This document shows, one piece after another, positions 21,420 through 32,830 of a DNA stretch of 64,000 bases; position 1 is the stretch's first letter; every line of letters starts with the position of its first letter. The stretch spans positions 37,014,001 to 37,078,000 of the forward strand of contig CM114273.1 of NCBI GenBank assembly GCA_050084515.1, written 5' to 3'. A program made the position numbers and the translations under genes. This DNA is from Blasia pusilla (lineage: Eukaryota > Marchantiophyta > Marchantiopsida > Blasiales). The notes beneath the pieces were generated by a model. That model saw nothing but the letters and a program-made list of their open reading frames with translations, ran no database searches and was not told where the DNA came from.

Positions 21420-23337
21420 GGGCTGGAATTATCTCCGATTGAGGAAGGCCTGCTAGATGACTACCACATGTGAGTTTCACATAATTGTCCATTTGGGTCA
21501 CACTAAATAGTATGGTTGAATGCTACAAAGATAAATTTTGAACGTTCAATGGAGAAAGCTTAGGAGATATGATCAATTGCTAAATATACTTTTGGTTGTA
21601 ACTTTGTATATAGCTCAATTGCAAGTTATTTTTTAGTGGAATGCATATGAATCTTAAACTTGGATTATTCATGACATATGTTAAATACTTATTTAAAGTA
21701 TAGTAAGAGAGTAGCAAAATTATATATCATATGCAACATAATCACGAACATGAAGTTGATGTAAACTTTGGAGTTTGAATATTAATGGTGGATTATTGAT
21801 GGTCAGTAGAGAAGTTCACTATTACAATTGCATCAATTGATTTACAAGTAACTATAGGCCAAGCTTAGAATCATCTTGTATGAAAACTATTACATGTTTT
21901 AAAAATCAATAAACATATGTTTAGCTACTTTTATTTGCTGTTCAATACATTCTATTGTAAGTGTGTCTGAATTTCACCACATTAAGATTTTAGCATATCC
22001 TTAAAGTCCTATCTCAACAAATAACTCAGATAACCTTTTGTGTCCGGGTGTCCCTCATTGAGTGATGTAGAGATGTTATACTAAGCATTTAGTGATATTA
22101 AATCTTAGCTTTAAATATGCTATCATTCCTAGGATGAGCAACATCCAAGCGGATTTTGACGCTCATACATTGGCTCTGATATATATGTGAATTTGATCCA
22201 TGGAATGTCAAATGGAATGTTGACAATGTGAAGGCTGAAATATTGTGATTTGATCCCTTGCATTGGGAAACAAATAGAAATTGGACGAGAGAAAGTATTA
22301 GTAGTAAGTGAATTTAGAATTTGAAATATAGTAGAAAAGTTGGTAATATATTGTGATCCATAAAAGAAAGTATATCCCATAAGTAGACTGAAGAAAAAAA
22401 TGAATTGAACTACAGAACTAGTTCATATGATAACTTGTAAACTTGAGACTAACCATCATAACTTAAGGGAAGTAAAGTCTGGTTCTACATAATTTACTAT
22501 GAAACAATCATAGGTTGCTAGTGCAACATAGTGAAAAATATGACGAACATACTTGTGCATAATAAACTAAACAAATTACTAATGAAGGATTTTCATAAGT
22601 TATACATATCTAAAAAATGCGTGAAAGAAATATGATGTCTTATGATAGAGAACGAATAAGTTCCCTATTTATAACTATAGATTTTTTACTAAAAATATAA
22701 AGTTCCGTAAATAGATTGAAAAAATTATTAATATTAGATTTATTGAAGGTCTTGTTGAAAGCTATAAATTGGTTGATGATCAGATGCATGTATGAAATGT
22801 TGGTCCAAAATACCACGCCTAGATTGTATTGTGTAAAAAAAAATATGGCTTGCTAATGAGTATCTTTTGAAATTTTCATAACTAATTTTTCCTTTTTAAG
22901 GCATCACGTCTATTTTGAATTTGAAGCTTCTTGTGTTGTAGATGTATAACTAAAAATGTAATATGGATTGAATTACCAACATCTGCAACTTAAGTTTAAG
23001 ATTATTCTTAACTAAATGCTCGGTGTCTTTGGAAAAGTTAATAAATTGATCTTTTGCGTATTGTAACTATTGCTTCATAGTCTAAAAAGGTAATTAACAA
23101 GTTTCAATTATTGTTTTCTTAAGTGGAATCTAAGTTTTAAGTAAGATCTCAAATCCGTGCATATAATTGAATAGATTTTTCTTTAGGTTGGCTGAATGCA
23201 TATGTTGTACATGCATTTTGGTATACCTTGTAATGGTACTGCAAGACGTGATAAGTACTGATGTTTCTCCATTTGATCTCCATCAACGTGGTCTTGAGGG
23301 AACCTAATAGTTGGTACATCATTCATGGTGTCTCATT

Positions 23338-23374
23338 TTCTGATTTTGAGTCATGAAATGACTCAAAATCAGAA
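23338..23374. repeat. Perfect 17-bp palindrome
   Basis: Arms 23338-23354 and 23358-23374 are exact reverse complements with a 3-nt spacer. They lie in AT-rich intergenic DNA. Confidence 0.88.
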
Positions 23375-24330
23375 TATGTCCATGTTGTGAATTTGAAAAA
23401 AATAGCTCGTGAACATAAGGTTCAATATCAAATAATATTGATGATGAAAACGATAATGATCAATAAGTAAGATGTAAAGGATTTGATATAATAATAATGT
23501 AAAGATAACTCAAATGAAAGATAAATTTCATTCATTACATATGATTGAGTTTAGATTATTAGAACGTATAAAGTAAATAAACAAAAATTTAATATATAAA
23601 TAGCAATAGATATGTTTGAAATTTAAAACCAATACAAGTTTATTTTGAAGCAATGAATTGTTAGAGTTGGAAGTGGAAAGTAGATGAGACAAAGGCAAAA
23701 TGACTTCTCCATAAAGGATATCATGGAAAAAGAGTGGATCATAGAAGATCTATATTTGAATGTATAGAGACAAAAATCCGTACTACACTAAATCAAATAG
23801 GGACTGATTAGATTTTATGAAATTAACACTAGTATCAATTGGATGTAATATCTACATTCTTACTACAACAATATAATGAGATGGAATGCACAATTTTAAT
23901 GAGCATAAACTAACAAGAATTTATGTTGATTGTAGGTTTAAATTGCAATGAAGTGTAATTGTGAAAAAATTCAACAACCTGTGTTACAAATTTACTGATA
24001 TCACAATATAAAGTCATGATTGATAAATTCAATTTTTGATCTGTAAATATTTTTTATGGAAAATTTAAGATTTCATAGTGCAAGTTTCTATGTAGATGCA
24101 AATGTCATGCGTAATGCTTGACTTATGAGACTGGCCTACAACAAGTATATAGCAGAGAAATTGTGTTTACTATCCATCATAATGGAAATGAAAACAACAA
24201 AGTGCAAAAAATTTTCAATTCTTACTTGAGATTTAAAGCTCTATACAAGCTTATTCTCATGCACACTTGCGCTTATTAGGAGATGCAATTAGACCATTCA
24301 GGTCATAAGAATCACTTGTAACACCATGGA

Positions 24331-27300
24331 TTGGAGCATTGAATTGCAAGAATGAAGAATTTGGAGCTACAAGATTTTGGACAAGTCTATTTTCGTGCAT
24401 CCTTGCTTGGTTTCAAGATGATATTCCGTCAAAGGTGAGTGTGATGAAGATCAGTCAGGCAAGACCTGCAAGCAGTTGGCGTGCTCGCAACAATATGGGG
24501 AGAGGAGGGGGAAGTGCAAAAGAAGGAAGAGGTTGCATAATCATGCGTGAGCCAAGAGTGGTTGACTAGCTTGGTCCAAGTGACCAAATCGTCAACGGGA
24601 ACGACTCAAGAATACCTACGGCTAAGAGAAGAGAGAGTTACGCAAGTGTCATAACTAAGAATGCAAGTATCATAGCAAAATGGGACCATGGAGTACTTGA
24701 CTTTGATTCTCGAATTGTGTTTGGTGAGCCAATGAATTTCATTTCGATGATTCAAAAATCTGCAAAGTGAAAAGCCAGATCTCTGCAAGTTTAGCGCACA
24801 TGTTAGAAAAATGTTCAAGTTTAACGGGCTGAAGTATTCTAGGAGCTAATTTTTGGACTAAGCCAATTTGCAACTTACTCAAAACCGAGAGTACAAATGC
24901 TAATAACGGCAGTTTTGTAACTTGCACTGTCCTCTAACATTGGGTTCCCAAAGCCTCGTTCAAAAAGTAATCAGCAAGTCAAAAATCTTTGCAATCAGCA
25001 AGTCCTCCAATATTTGCAATCACATTTCGTTGAAAGTAAGTACAAGTGCACCTCACCCAGTATAGCCAAAACTAAGCACGAGCATACCAAGTCAAGTAAG
25101 CAAGTTATTTGCAACACCGTAGGAAGATTACAATCTTAAGAATTGAAACCAGAATTGATTACAAGTATAGCATGTGGAAGCTTGCAGGTTATGTGTAATG
25201 CCATAGGAAGATTATAAGCTCAAGAATGTTAAAAAACAGAAAGTGACAAAATCAGTGAAATCTTTACAAAACTTAGAGATACAAAGTGGCCTAGTCCGTC
25301 TGTGCGCTCATAGAAGAGCTTCGATGGAACCTGAACATGGAGATAACTCAATATACGAGAATGCGCTATCACTACGGCTCTCGACTATTTCACTACTCGG
25401 GAAACTAGGGTTTTTTTACCTATTTTTCTTCGTTTCTATTAATATTTTTTTTTGATTATCTAACCCTATATTGCACCCTGATGCAATATAGGGTTAGATA
25501 ATCCTAATAACGCTACTCGTGAAACCACCTACGTCATATTACTCCGACCCTTCAACATCTAAGTCGGAACCATCAATCTAGGCTTTTCCTCATACAAGGG
25601 GGCCGATCAGATTAATGGTGCTCAGAGAAGTGGATGTTGAGAATCCAACAAGGAATGGAAATGAAACAAGGTGGAAAAGCAAGTCCTCTTTGACACCTTG
25701 AAAATATCTTGTTCGACACCTTCAAGCAACTAAGCCATTTTGCGTACTCACACGCGTGTGGTGACACCTTTGGACGTACAACATCATACCATGAGCGCCA
25801 AGGAAGTAGTCAGGACCACAAGAAACGAGAACAAACACTAGAAGAAATCATCTCGTACACATCAAAGAGCACTAAGATGGGGTTTCAACGGAGGAATCTA
25901 GTTAGTGCACCCCTGAAACAACATTGTTTAGTGCATGACTTCAAATGCGCTAAAACCAAAAATCATCATTGAGCACTACGGTCCACTATCTAACATTAGC
26001 CCAATCTCAATTGCGCCAAGATTAGAAGACGAGAAAAGGTAGTCCTCACCAAAAGCCCGCCAGCGAGAAGGTGACACATCATCAAATTGATGAGGTGGAT
26101 GGCCTAAGATATGAATGGATGATGTGGAGCCGTCCCTATCAAGTATTTATGAGAAGGCCTACTCGGAAGAATATTTATGCCTTTATCTTATCACTCGTTT
26201 ATTTTTCTTAAATCACCTTTTCAAGATCCACTCATAATTCACATTAACAATGGAAAAACGAAATATTCCAACCAAAAATTTAATCGTACATCCCGACTAC
26301 TTAACTAGATTATAAGGAAAGTGCATGCGCACTTTGAGAAAAGCTTCATTTTGTAATAATCACACCTAGTACTTTCCTAGTAATCATCCTATGAACTGGA
26401 CCTCACGTTTAGTACCCGTATTACCAACCGCTTACAGCTAATTGAATAAGCGTTCCTTTACTGAGATCCGCCACTTCCGTCCGCTCCCATCCACGAATCC
26501 TACGGACTCCCACCCACAGAAGATTGGGAGCCGGGATCTCCACATGAGAAGGAACTGCAGAACGTACGTACAGGAAAGGAATGGTCGCGCACTGAGCTAT
26601 GGATCGATTCCATTCATCGCTTGGGGTTGTTTCTTGTTACGAATCGCAATCGGAGGCGAGGCGATGGCCCCAGTCTCCGATCTGCACTCTACGGGCTGAG
26701 TCAACAAGCTACGCAGTCTCGGCGTAGGTCCTGGACCATCGCAGATCGAAAGTGGAGGTGTTTCATGAGCTTGTTGTTGTTGTTGCAATTGCAGCGGCAG
26801 TCTTACAGGACGGGGGCCGCACGATCTATGTATGTACAGCTGCGGCCATCGCTGCGTGGGTAGCTAGCTAGCGTGCTGGCGTGGTAGCGTGGTCAAAGTG
26901 TCAAAGAAGAGGTGAACTCTGTATGTAATAGAAATTAATTATCAAGCACGGAAGTGCACGATCGATAGATCGGAGATCCGAACAGCAGGATGCTCGAGAA
27001 CAGGAACTCACGTACGCTGCTGTGCTGTAGCCATGGATCTACAGCTGATGTGAGAGTAGAGCCCTATTTTTTGTGTGCAGGGGCCGGTTCAGCTGAGCTT
27101 GGCTGTGCGTATACGCTTCAGATATATCCCATTCCTATCATGATCGATTTGGATCATGATGGATGCTTGGAACATGGATTAAATCTTATTTATAGATCCG
27201 AATGAATGAGTGGAGGGATGGATGGATGAATGAATGAATGAATGAAGGAGTGCTTGAAGCAATGAATGGTGCGCGGGTGTTCAAGGTCGGTGGGTAGCTC

Positions 27301-27676
27301 AATCGCTCTTCGGAGCCCTGGATCGATCCAAGATCCCGCGAGAAGCGCAGAAGGGGAAATTTCCAGTGGATCGATCTTCCCCTCGCTCGAGTTCTCTTTC
27401 TATTTCGTCTCTGGATCGCCACTCCGCCAAGGGTTCCATGTCGGTGCACCCACCGGCAGCTCCGCAGCTCGGGATCGTTCCCGGTACCGATCTCACAGAC
27501 GTTCGCTAGCTAGGTACTGGCTGGCTGCACTGGATCGATTCGCGATTACTTCCTTCACAATCATAAAGAATCATATCATATATTATCCCACAGAGAGATC
27601 GAGATCGTGTCTGACGATCTGTGTGGGTATTTATTACTGGATCGCTACGTGGAATTGAGAGTAGGGCCGATCCAGA
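24331..27676. other. Intergenic region upstream of the HMA-domain gene
   Basis: No coding sequence is supported. A short direct repeat ('taggaagattacaa' / 'taggaagattataa') occurs near 25120 and 25206. A 22-bp perfect palindrome is at 25454-25503. A (GAAT)n-like microsatellite is at 27200-27245. From about 26440 the base composition becomes more GC-rich and dense in 'gatc', continuing into the HMA gene; this part probably holds its promoter and 5' UTR, but I see no defined TATA box. Confidence 0.45.
25454..25503. repeat. Perfect 22-bp palindrome
   Basis: Arms 25454-25475 and 25482-25503 are exact reverse complements with a 6-nt spacer ('ccctga'). Confidence 0.9.
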
Positions 27677-28171
27677 ATGATGACGATGCGGGAGTTGTTC
27701 TACGGAGAGAACGAACAGTTGTGGATTCTGAAGGGCAAGAAGAACAAGAACGAGAAGAACGAGGGGGAGGAGACGTCCGGGGAAAATGAGGGCGGCGAGG
27801 GGTCATCGAAGAAGGAGAAGAAGAACAACAAAAACAACGACAGTGGCAATGGGCGCCGCACACATCCATTCGATCTGGTGATTTCCAATTTACCTTTCTA
27901 TCCATGCGCCGAGTGCATATCAGAAGAACCCAAAGACAAAAAAGATAACGAAAATGACAAGAAGAAGGAGAAGGAGGTGGTGATGCGAGTGTCCATGTGC
28001 TGCGGGCTCTGCGCGGACGAGATCAAAGGCGCTCTGGAGGAGCTGGCGGGAGTGAAATCGGTCAAATGCGAGTGGTACAAGAAAAAAGTCACCGTCCTCG
28101 GGACCGCTACCCCTCTCGACTTGCTGCTCGTCTGCAAATCATACTTCAGGAGCTCTATGTGGGACGACTAG
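27677..28171 (+). CDS. HMA-domain (heavy-metal-associated) protein with charged N-terminus
   Basis: A single-exon frame of 164 codons. Residues ~20-60 and ~85-100 are low-complexity Lys/Glu/Asn/Gly. A short conserved-looking island HPFDLVISNLPFYPCAEC spans residues 63-80. Residues 101-160 form an HMA ferredoxin-like domain with VSMCCGLCADEIKGALEELA, then VKSVKCEWYKKKVTVLG and PLDLLLV. Within it, M-C-C-G-L-C supplies the metal-ligand cysteines (CxxC register at 109-112). Proteins of this type bind Cu, Zn or Cd or act as metallochaperones and often belong to the plant HIPP/HPP group, but there is no C-terminal CaaX box, so it would not be prenylated. The start is the first of two adjacent ATGs (27677, 27680). 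An upstream non-coding exon cannot be excluded. Confidence 0.75.
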   Translation: MMTMRELFYGENEQLWILKGKKNKNEKNEGEETSGENEGGEGSSKKEKKNNKNNDSGNGRRTHPFDLVISNLPFYPCAECISEEPKDKKDNENDKKKEKEVVMRVSMCCGLCADEIKGALEELAGVKSVKCEWYKKKVTVLGTATPLDLLLVCKSYFRSSMWDD

Positions 28172-29255
28172 GAAGATCACTGATGGATCCCGACCAAGCA
28201 AATCAAGAAATCTGTGCTCGTTGCTCGATCGATCATGAATCGTCGGCAAGCCATGGAATGAACCTCTCAGAGATGACTGCGACTTTCCAGTAAGAGCAAG
28301 CGGCAAGGTGGCGATGGCTCGACGTCACGTTTCATTTCAGGAACGAGAAGATTCCGGGTCCTAGGAAGCGATCATCCATGGATCTACCATCGTTCGCTTC
28401 TTCTTTCGGCACTGTAATAATAACATGTGTACATGTTCATATGTAGATTCCATACGCCTTCCCCTTCGGAGGAAATTCCATCCGTCTGGCGCTCAATTCC
28501 ACCCGAAATGTCTCGCACCGCCACAACGGACAACACAGCACTTCTGTCCAGAGCAGACGCCTTCTAAATCGGATGGATGACGGTCGATCTCTCCATCACA
28601 CGGACGGACTCAGCTATTCCGATCGAGAGATCGAGGAGTAAAAATTCAGCACACGTACAATATACGCATCTGTTCTCGGTCCACGATACCCGAGCAGATC
28701 ATGTATACTATGGCGGATGACGTCCATCCGGGTTTCCTCCATCGCCATATCCATGGAGTCATGAACGACGAGGAGTAGGTACCCGACTCATTCCTATCAA
28801 CTTCGCTTGATTCAAGCGCAATGTATGAACAATGTACCATATATGAATTCCATCCACTATCCGGCAAAAGTACTTGAGAGCAGACCCGCATGAAGATATG
28901 GTGGATAAGTGAAATCTTTCCAGCCATGTAGATCTACCTACCTGCACTAGATTCATGGGACCCTGGTCGGTCAATTACGATCAGGAGACTAGTGCAGCGA
29001 GACTCGTTGATTCACAGCACACCTCATAGTTGCGGAGTGGGCATTCGCTAGGATTGGAGCTAGCAGATGCAGAAGGAGGAGGGGATGGAGAATCGCTCCA
29101 CGTCTGTATGGTTCACGATCCAGGAATGAGGACTACTGACGGATTCATCCGCAGTGCAAGCCCCATGTAGTAATTGAAGATGATTGCGCGCAGGAGGTCG
29201 CGAATTAAGTAACTACGGCGGATGAAGGGAGTGCAGATCTAGAATTCATTCCATC

Positions 29256-29445
29256 GATCAGGTCCTGGGCTTACGGTGGAGTGATCTATGATTCCTTCAA
29301 TTGATCAGGTCCTGTGCTTACGGTCGAGGGATCTATGATATCTTCAATTGATCAGGTCCTGGGCGAGGCTTACGGTGGAGGGATCTATGATGTCTTCAAC
29401 ACATCAGCTCCTGCACTGGGCTTACGACCGAGGGATGAAGAGTAG
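29256..29445. repeat. Four tandem copies of a ~47-bp unit
   Basis: Units begin with 'gatcaggtcctg' at 29256, 29303 and 29350, exactly 47 bp apart. A fourth, altered copy starts with 'catcagctcctg' near 29402. Each contains 'gcttacggtggagg'- or 'gcttacggtcgagg'-like sequence and 'gatctatgat'. Confidence 0.85.
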
Positions 29446-29652
29446 GGAGTGATCAAGTTATTTACTCTGAATTATAACATCAAGGACAGTAGATTCGTAT
29501 GCGCAGACTAATATATGCACATATGCTCCGTCCTCCAGCAGGACGTGATTCATTCGAGGAATCGTGGTCGGTGCATATGAATCCGGTCGAAAATGATCTA
29601 GATTAGTGTTGGATAAGCTGAATATTATTATCCAGCAAAAAATCCAATATCC

Positions 29653-29705
29653 AGCAAAAAATTACTCGATATGTGTGTTTAAACACAAATATCGAGTAAT
29701 TTTTG
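29653..29705. repeat. Near-perfect palindrome without spacer
   Basis: About 26-bp arms meet directly at 'gtttaaac'. The arms carry 'attactcgatat' and 'atatcgagtaat'. There is one single-base length difference in the A-run and one mismatch. Confidence 0.8.
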
Positions 29706-30051
29706 CTCATTTTCAGATGGGGAATGTTAGTTGATTGATGTAGAAGTGCGTTTTTCTCCCTCATTCCTTAATTCCGGTATTGTTTCTTTATGTTTACTAC
29801 ATTCCCTTTATATACTTGAAGCTTATGCTAATTTGCACTTTGTAAATTTAACGGGATTTTTTTTTTTTAAATGTTGCCCCCGGGGATTTTGTAGGTTTTT
29901 TAGGGAGAATTCTTTCCTATTCCTCATTCTTTATGTCTTTGACATTAACGAGTCAATCGGGAGTTTTAAGGGATGTACAAAGCTCACAAATTCATGTTGG
30001 GATAGTGGTACCGAAAGGGTATGATTAATTAATGGACGGAGTGAGTAATGT

Positions 30052-30093
30052 GCAGTTAATATAATATGTGCTTCCACATATTATATTAACTGC
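30052..30093. repeat. Perfect 19-bp palindrome
   Basis: Arms 30052-30070 and 30075-30093 are exact reverse complements separated by 'cttc'. Confidence 0.9.
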
Positions 30094-30319
30094 TATAAGA
30101 GCCTTTTTTGAAACTCGTTTCGCATGTCATCATCGCATTAGAAAAGTCGGAGAATTCAAGGAGAAACTGCATTATGGCTTTCTCCGATTTTTCTTATGCT
30201 ATGCATCACCGATCGAGCTCGTTGTTGCGCCCGTTACTGCCTTCGTTTGATGGGTACTCGACTGAAATTGTTTAGAGCTCCATCACCCTCAATTATTCGG
30301 AAGAAGGATTTTTCCAGCG

Positions 30320-32830
30320 AGCCAAGAACTTCGAGGCGTACTCCATTCCATGATCGACATCGGGTCCATGGCCACGCACAAGAATATGGGCGAGAATTTG
30401 GAGATTGAGCAGACTGTTTCAGATGGTTGGAGCTGGAGCTGTCGTGCGAGCGTGTTAGCGAATCCATCAGGAGCTTGCAAGCTTGGAAGCAGTCGTGATC
30501 ATGAATCGAACAAGCAAGTAGGTGCAGTCCATGTCGACGTCGGGTCCATGGCCACCTACCATCATAAAATCGACTAATCTCCACCCCTTCACTTTTACTC
30601 AAAACTTAAACGGTGCAAGGGAACCTTATAATACCTGTGCACCATGCTTGCAAGAAGAAACTTAGGTCTTCACCATAAGTAAACACACTGAGATACCAAG
30701 GGAAAGATTTATTGCACTCACTCAATGGTAGAGTCAAATTCATAGGAAAATCAAGGATTCTACAATGATACGGGCCCAACAACGGTTCACAGATGTGAGA
30801 TGGACAACAAGAGCTCGTAGTAATGAGCCCTTGCATGAAAATTAAATTGGAACTCCAATTAGATCCATCGCTTGCCTTTGTCATAGGCTCCATATCCCCT
30901 CACCAATCAGGATGGCTATGGAAAACTTGTTCGGGTGCTTGATGTAGTTGTAACCCAAATTTCACCCTTATCTCTATATAACCCTCTTTTTAGATGGCCT
31001 TGGCAGTTGATTGGTACAATTTGCTTTGGGACTTAAGAGAAGTTGTGGTGCATATCACTCAACTTAAAGTTCCAATTGGCAAAGTATATTTTGATTGTTA
31101 ACAAGAAAAGAGAAAATTTATTCCTTATTAATATATGAAGTCACCAGTCGAGTATACATAGAACCAAGGATGCGTAAAAAATAGTAGTAGTACTCACACT
31201 AGAGATACACACCATTGAAATGTGGAAGAACATAACACTCTCAATGGGATTGCCAAGGCTCTACATCGACTACTTACAACAGAAAACGCTGAAGAGAACA
31301 TTAGTTGAGAGGAAGACGGTGTTGTAGTCTTCACCAATGTATATTGCCTCAACTCGGTGATGGCCTTACCAAAGAGAAGATAGTGGAACATAAAGGAGGA
31401 AAAAACTCAAGTAGACTCAGAAGAGAAAAGAAAAATCATACGGTTGCAACGCCTCAAGGGAAGTCAATGAACGTCTATCGCGAGAGAGAGAGAGAGAGAC
31501 CACAAACATGCAGGTGAGAATTTGGAGATTGAGCACTCTGATTCTTACAACTAGCTAGAGCTGTCGTGGATGCTTGGATAGCGAATCCATCAGGAGCTTG
31601 GAAGCAATCGTGACCATGAATCGAGCAAGCAAGAAGGGGCACTCCATCATCGATAGTGGGTCCATGGCCTCTTCCAAACACATGGAAGAGAATTTGGAGC
31701 TTGAGCAGACTTACTCCTTCGACACCTACGAGATTTTTCATGGGTGCGTAGAAAGCGAATCGATCAATCAACAGCTCGCAAACGAAACGATCGTGATCAT
31801 AAATCGAGCGAGCAAGGAGGTGCCCTCCATGGTGGATATCCGCTCCATACTCCATAGCCGCCTTCAAATATATGGACTGAAATTTGGAGCTTCAGCACTA
31901 TATCTATCACGGGTGCTTCGAAAGCGAATCGATCAAGGAGCTCACAATTGCAAGCTTCCAAACAACCATGGTCGTCAATCGAGCAAGCAAGAAGGTACAC
32001 TCCATGATCAATATCTGTTTCATGCCCTCCTACAAACATGAGGATTCGGAGCTCCAGCACATTGCTTCCGACACCTGCCTCCAGATCGACATGGATGCTT
32101 AGAAAGCTTATCCATGGACCATACCAACCTAAACCAACATTATGATTATCAATCGATTGAGCAAACACCGAGGTACACACTCCATGATCGATATCTAGTG
32201 CAAGGGCGAGCTAAGAACATGTGGGCGAGAATTCGCAGCTTGGGCACACTGCTTCCGACACCTGCCTTAGGCTAGATCTCTCACAATCATGGGTGCTTAG
32301 AAAGTGAATACATCCAAGAGCTTGCAAAGATACCAAGCTACCAAACAATCATGAGCATCAATCGAGCACGAAACTATACGGACTCCATGATCGACATTAG
32401 GCCCAAGGCCACCAGGTCCTACAAACATATGGGCAACAAACACTAGGCACACGAACTCGTTCCTTCTCCTACCCAGATCTCTCTCTTACTGTCATGGATT
32501 CATGGGTGCTTAGAAAGCGAGTAGATCAACAGCTTGCAATACCAAACTGCAAATGCAAGACAGGAAAAAGTCATGAACCATCAAGCGAGCAAGAAAGAAT
32601 ATAGACCCCATGAATCCACCTCCAAACAAGTGCGCGTGAATTTGGAGCTTGAGCAGTGATCACACCGCTCCCGACCCCCTACATGTATCTGTTCAGTTGG
32701 TGATCACAAAGCGATCGAATCAATGAAGAGTATCCAACTACTACGACGGTCAATCGAGCGAGCAAGTCGGTGCACTCCGTGCTCGATCCACTCTCCAGCC
32801 ATGACGAGAAGTAGGAGCCATCGCACCCTT
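30320..32830. repeat. Tandem array of degenerate ~186-bp units, interrupted once
   Basis: Units share 'gagaatttggag' plus 'ttgagca', 'agcgaatc(c/g)atca', 'catgaatcgagcaagcaag' and 'actccatgatcgacat..gggtccatggcc'. At least seven units are visible (30320-30585 and 31505-32830). In the best-preserved part the period is about 186 bp, a multiple of three, and both strands stay open for 100-155 codons. The minus strand repeats an LLACSI(H/D)DHDCF-like peptide and the plus strand a NRASK(K/E)xxHSMxD-like peptide. No start/stop or intron structure marks a gene. I call it a satellite-like array, possibly derived from a coding repeat. Confidence 0.7.
30586..31504. other. Unrelated ~0.9-kb segment interrupting the 186-bp array
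   Basis: Array sequence stops inside a unit near 30585 (after 'gggtccatggccac') and resumes near 31505 ('aggtgagaatttggag'). The intervening DNA shares nothing with the units and ends with a (GA)n tract (31484-31498). It is probably an insertion, but I could not identify terminal repeats or a target-site duplication. Confidence 0.45.

Larger units (their letters stand above)
16350..24330. other. AT-rich intergenic region, no supported genes
   Basis: About 8 kb of AT-rich sequence with only short, unconvincing open frames. Items seen in it are listed separately: an imperfect inverted repeat at 17812-18142 and perfect palindromes at 21366-21419 and 23338-23374. The block around 20640-20960 (many 'agaagaag' and 'tctcttgtactagtgatc' words) has the look of a decayed LTR, but I could not find its ends. 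Confidence 0.45.
28172..30320. other. Spacer downstream of the HMA gene
   Basis: No further gene is supported. The first few hundred bases remain GATC-rich and probably contain the 3' UTR. Listed separately are the 47-bp repeats at 29256-29445 and the palindromes at 29653-29705 and 30052-30093. The segment 29700-30250 has a T-rich tract (29861-29870) and nothing I can assign. Confidence 0.45.

Noticed and set aside
31574-32041. 155-codon plus-strand frame and matching minus-strand frames
   Set aside because: Part of the ~186-bp tandem array. Reported as a repeat because there is no gene structure, although the open frames are noted as a finding.
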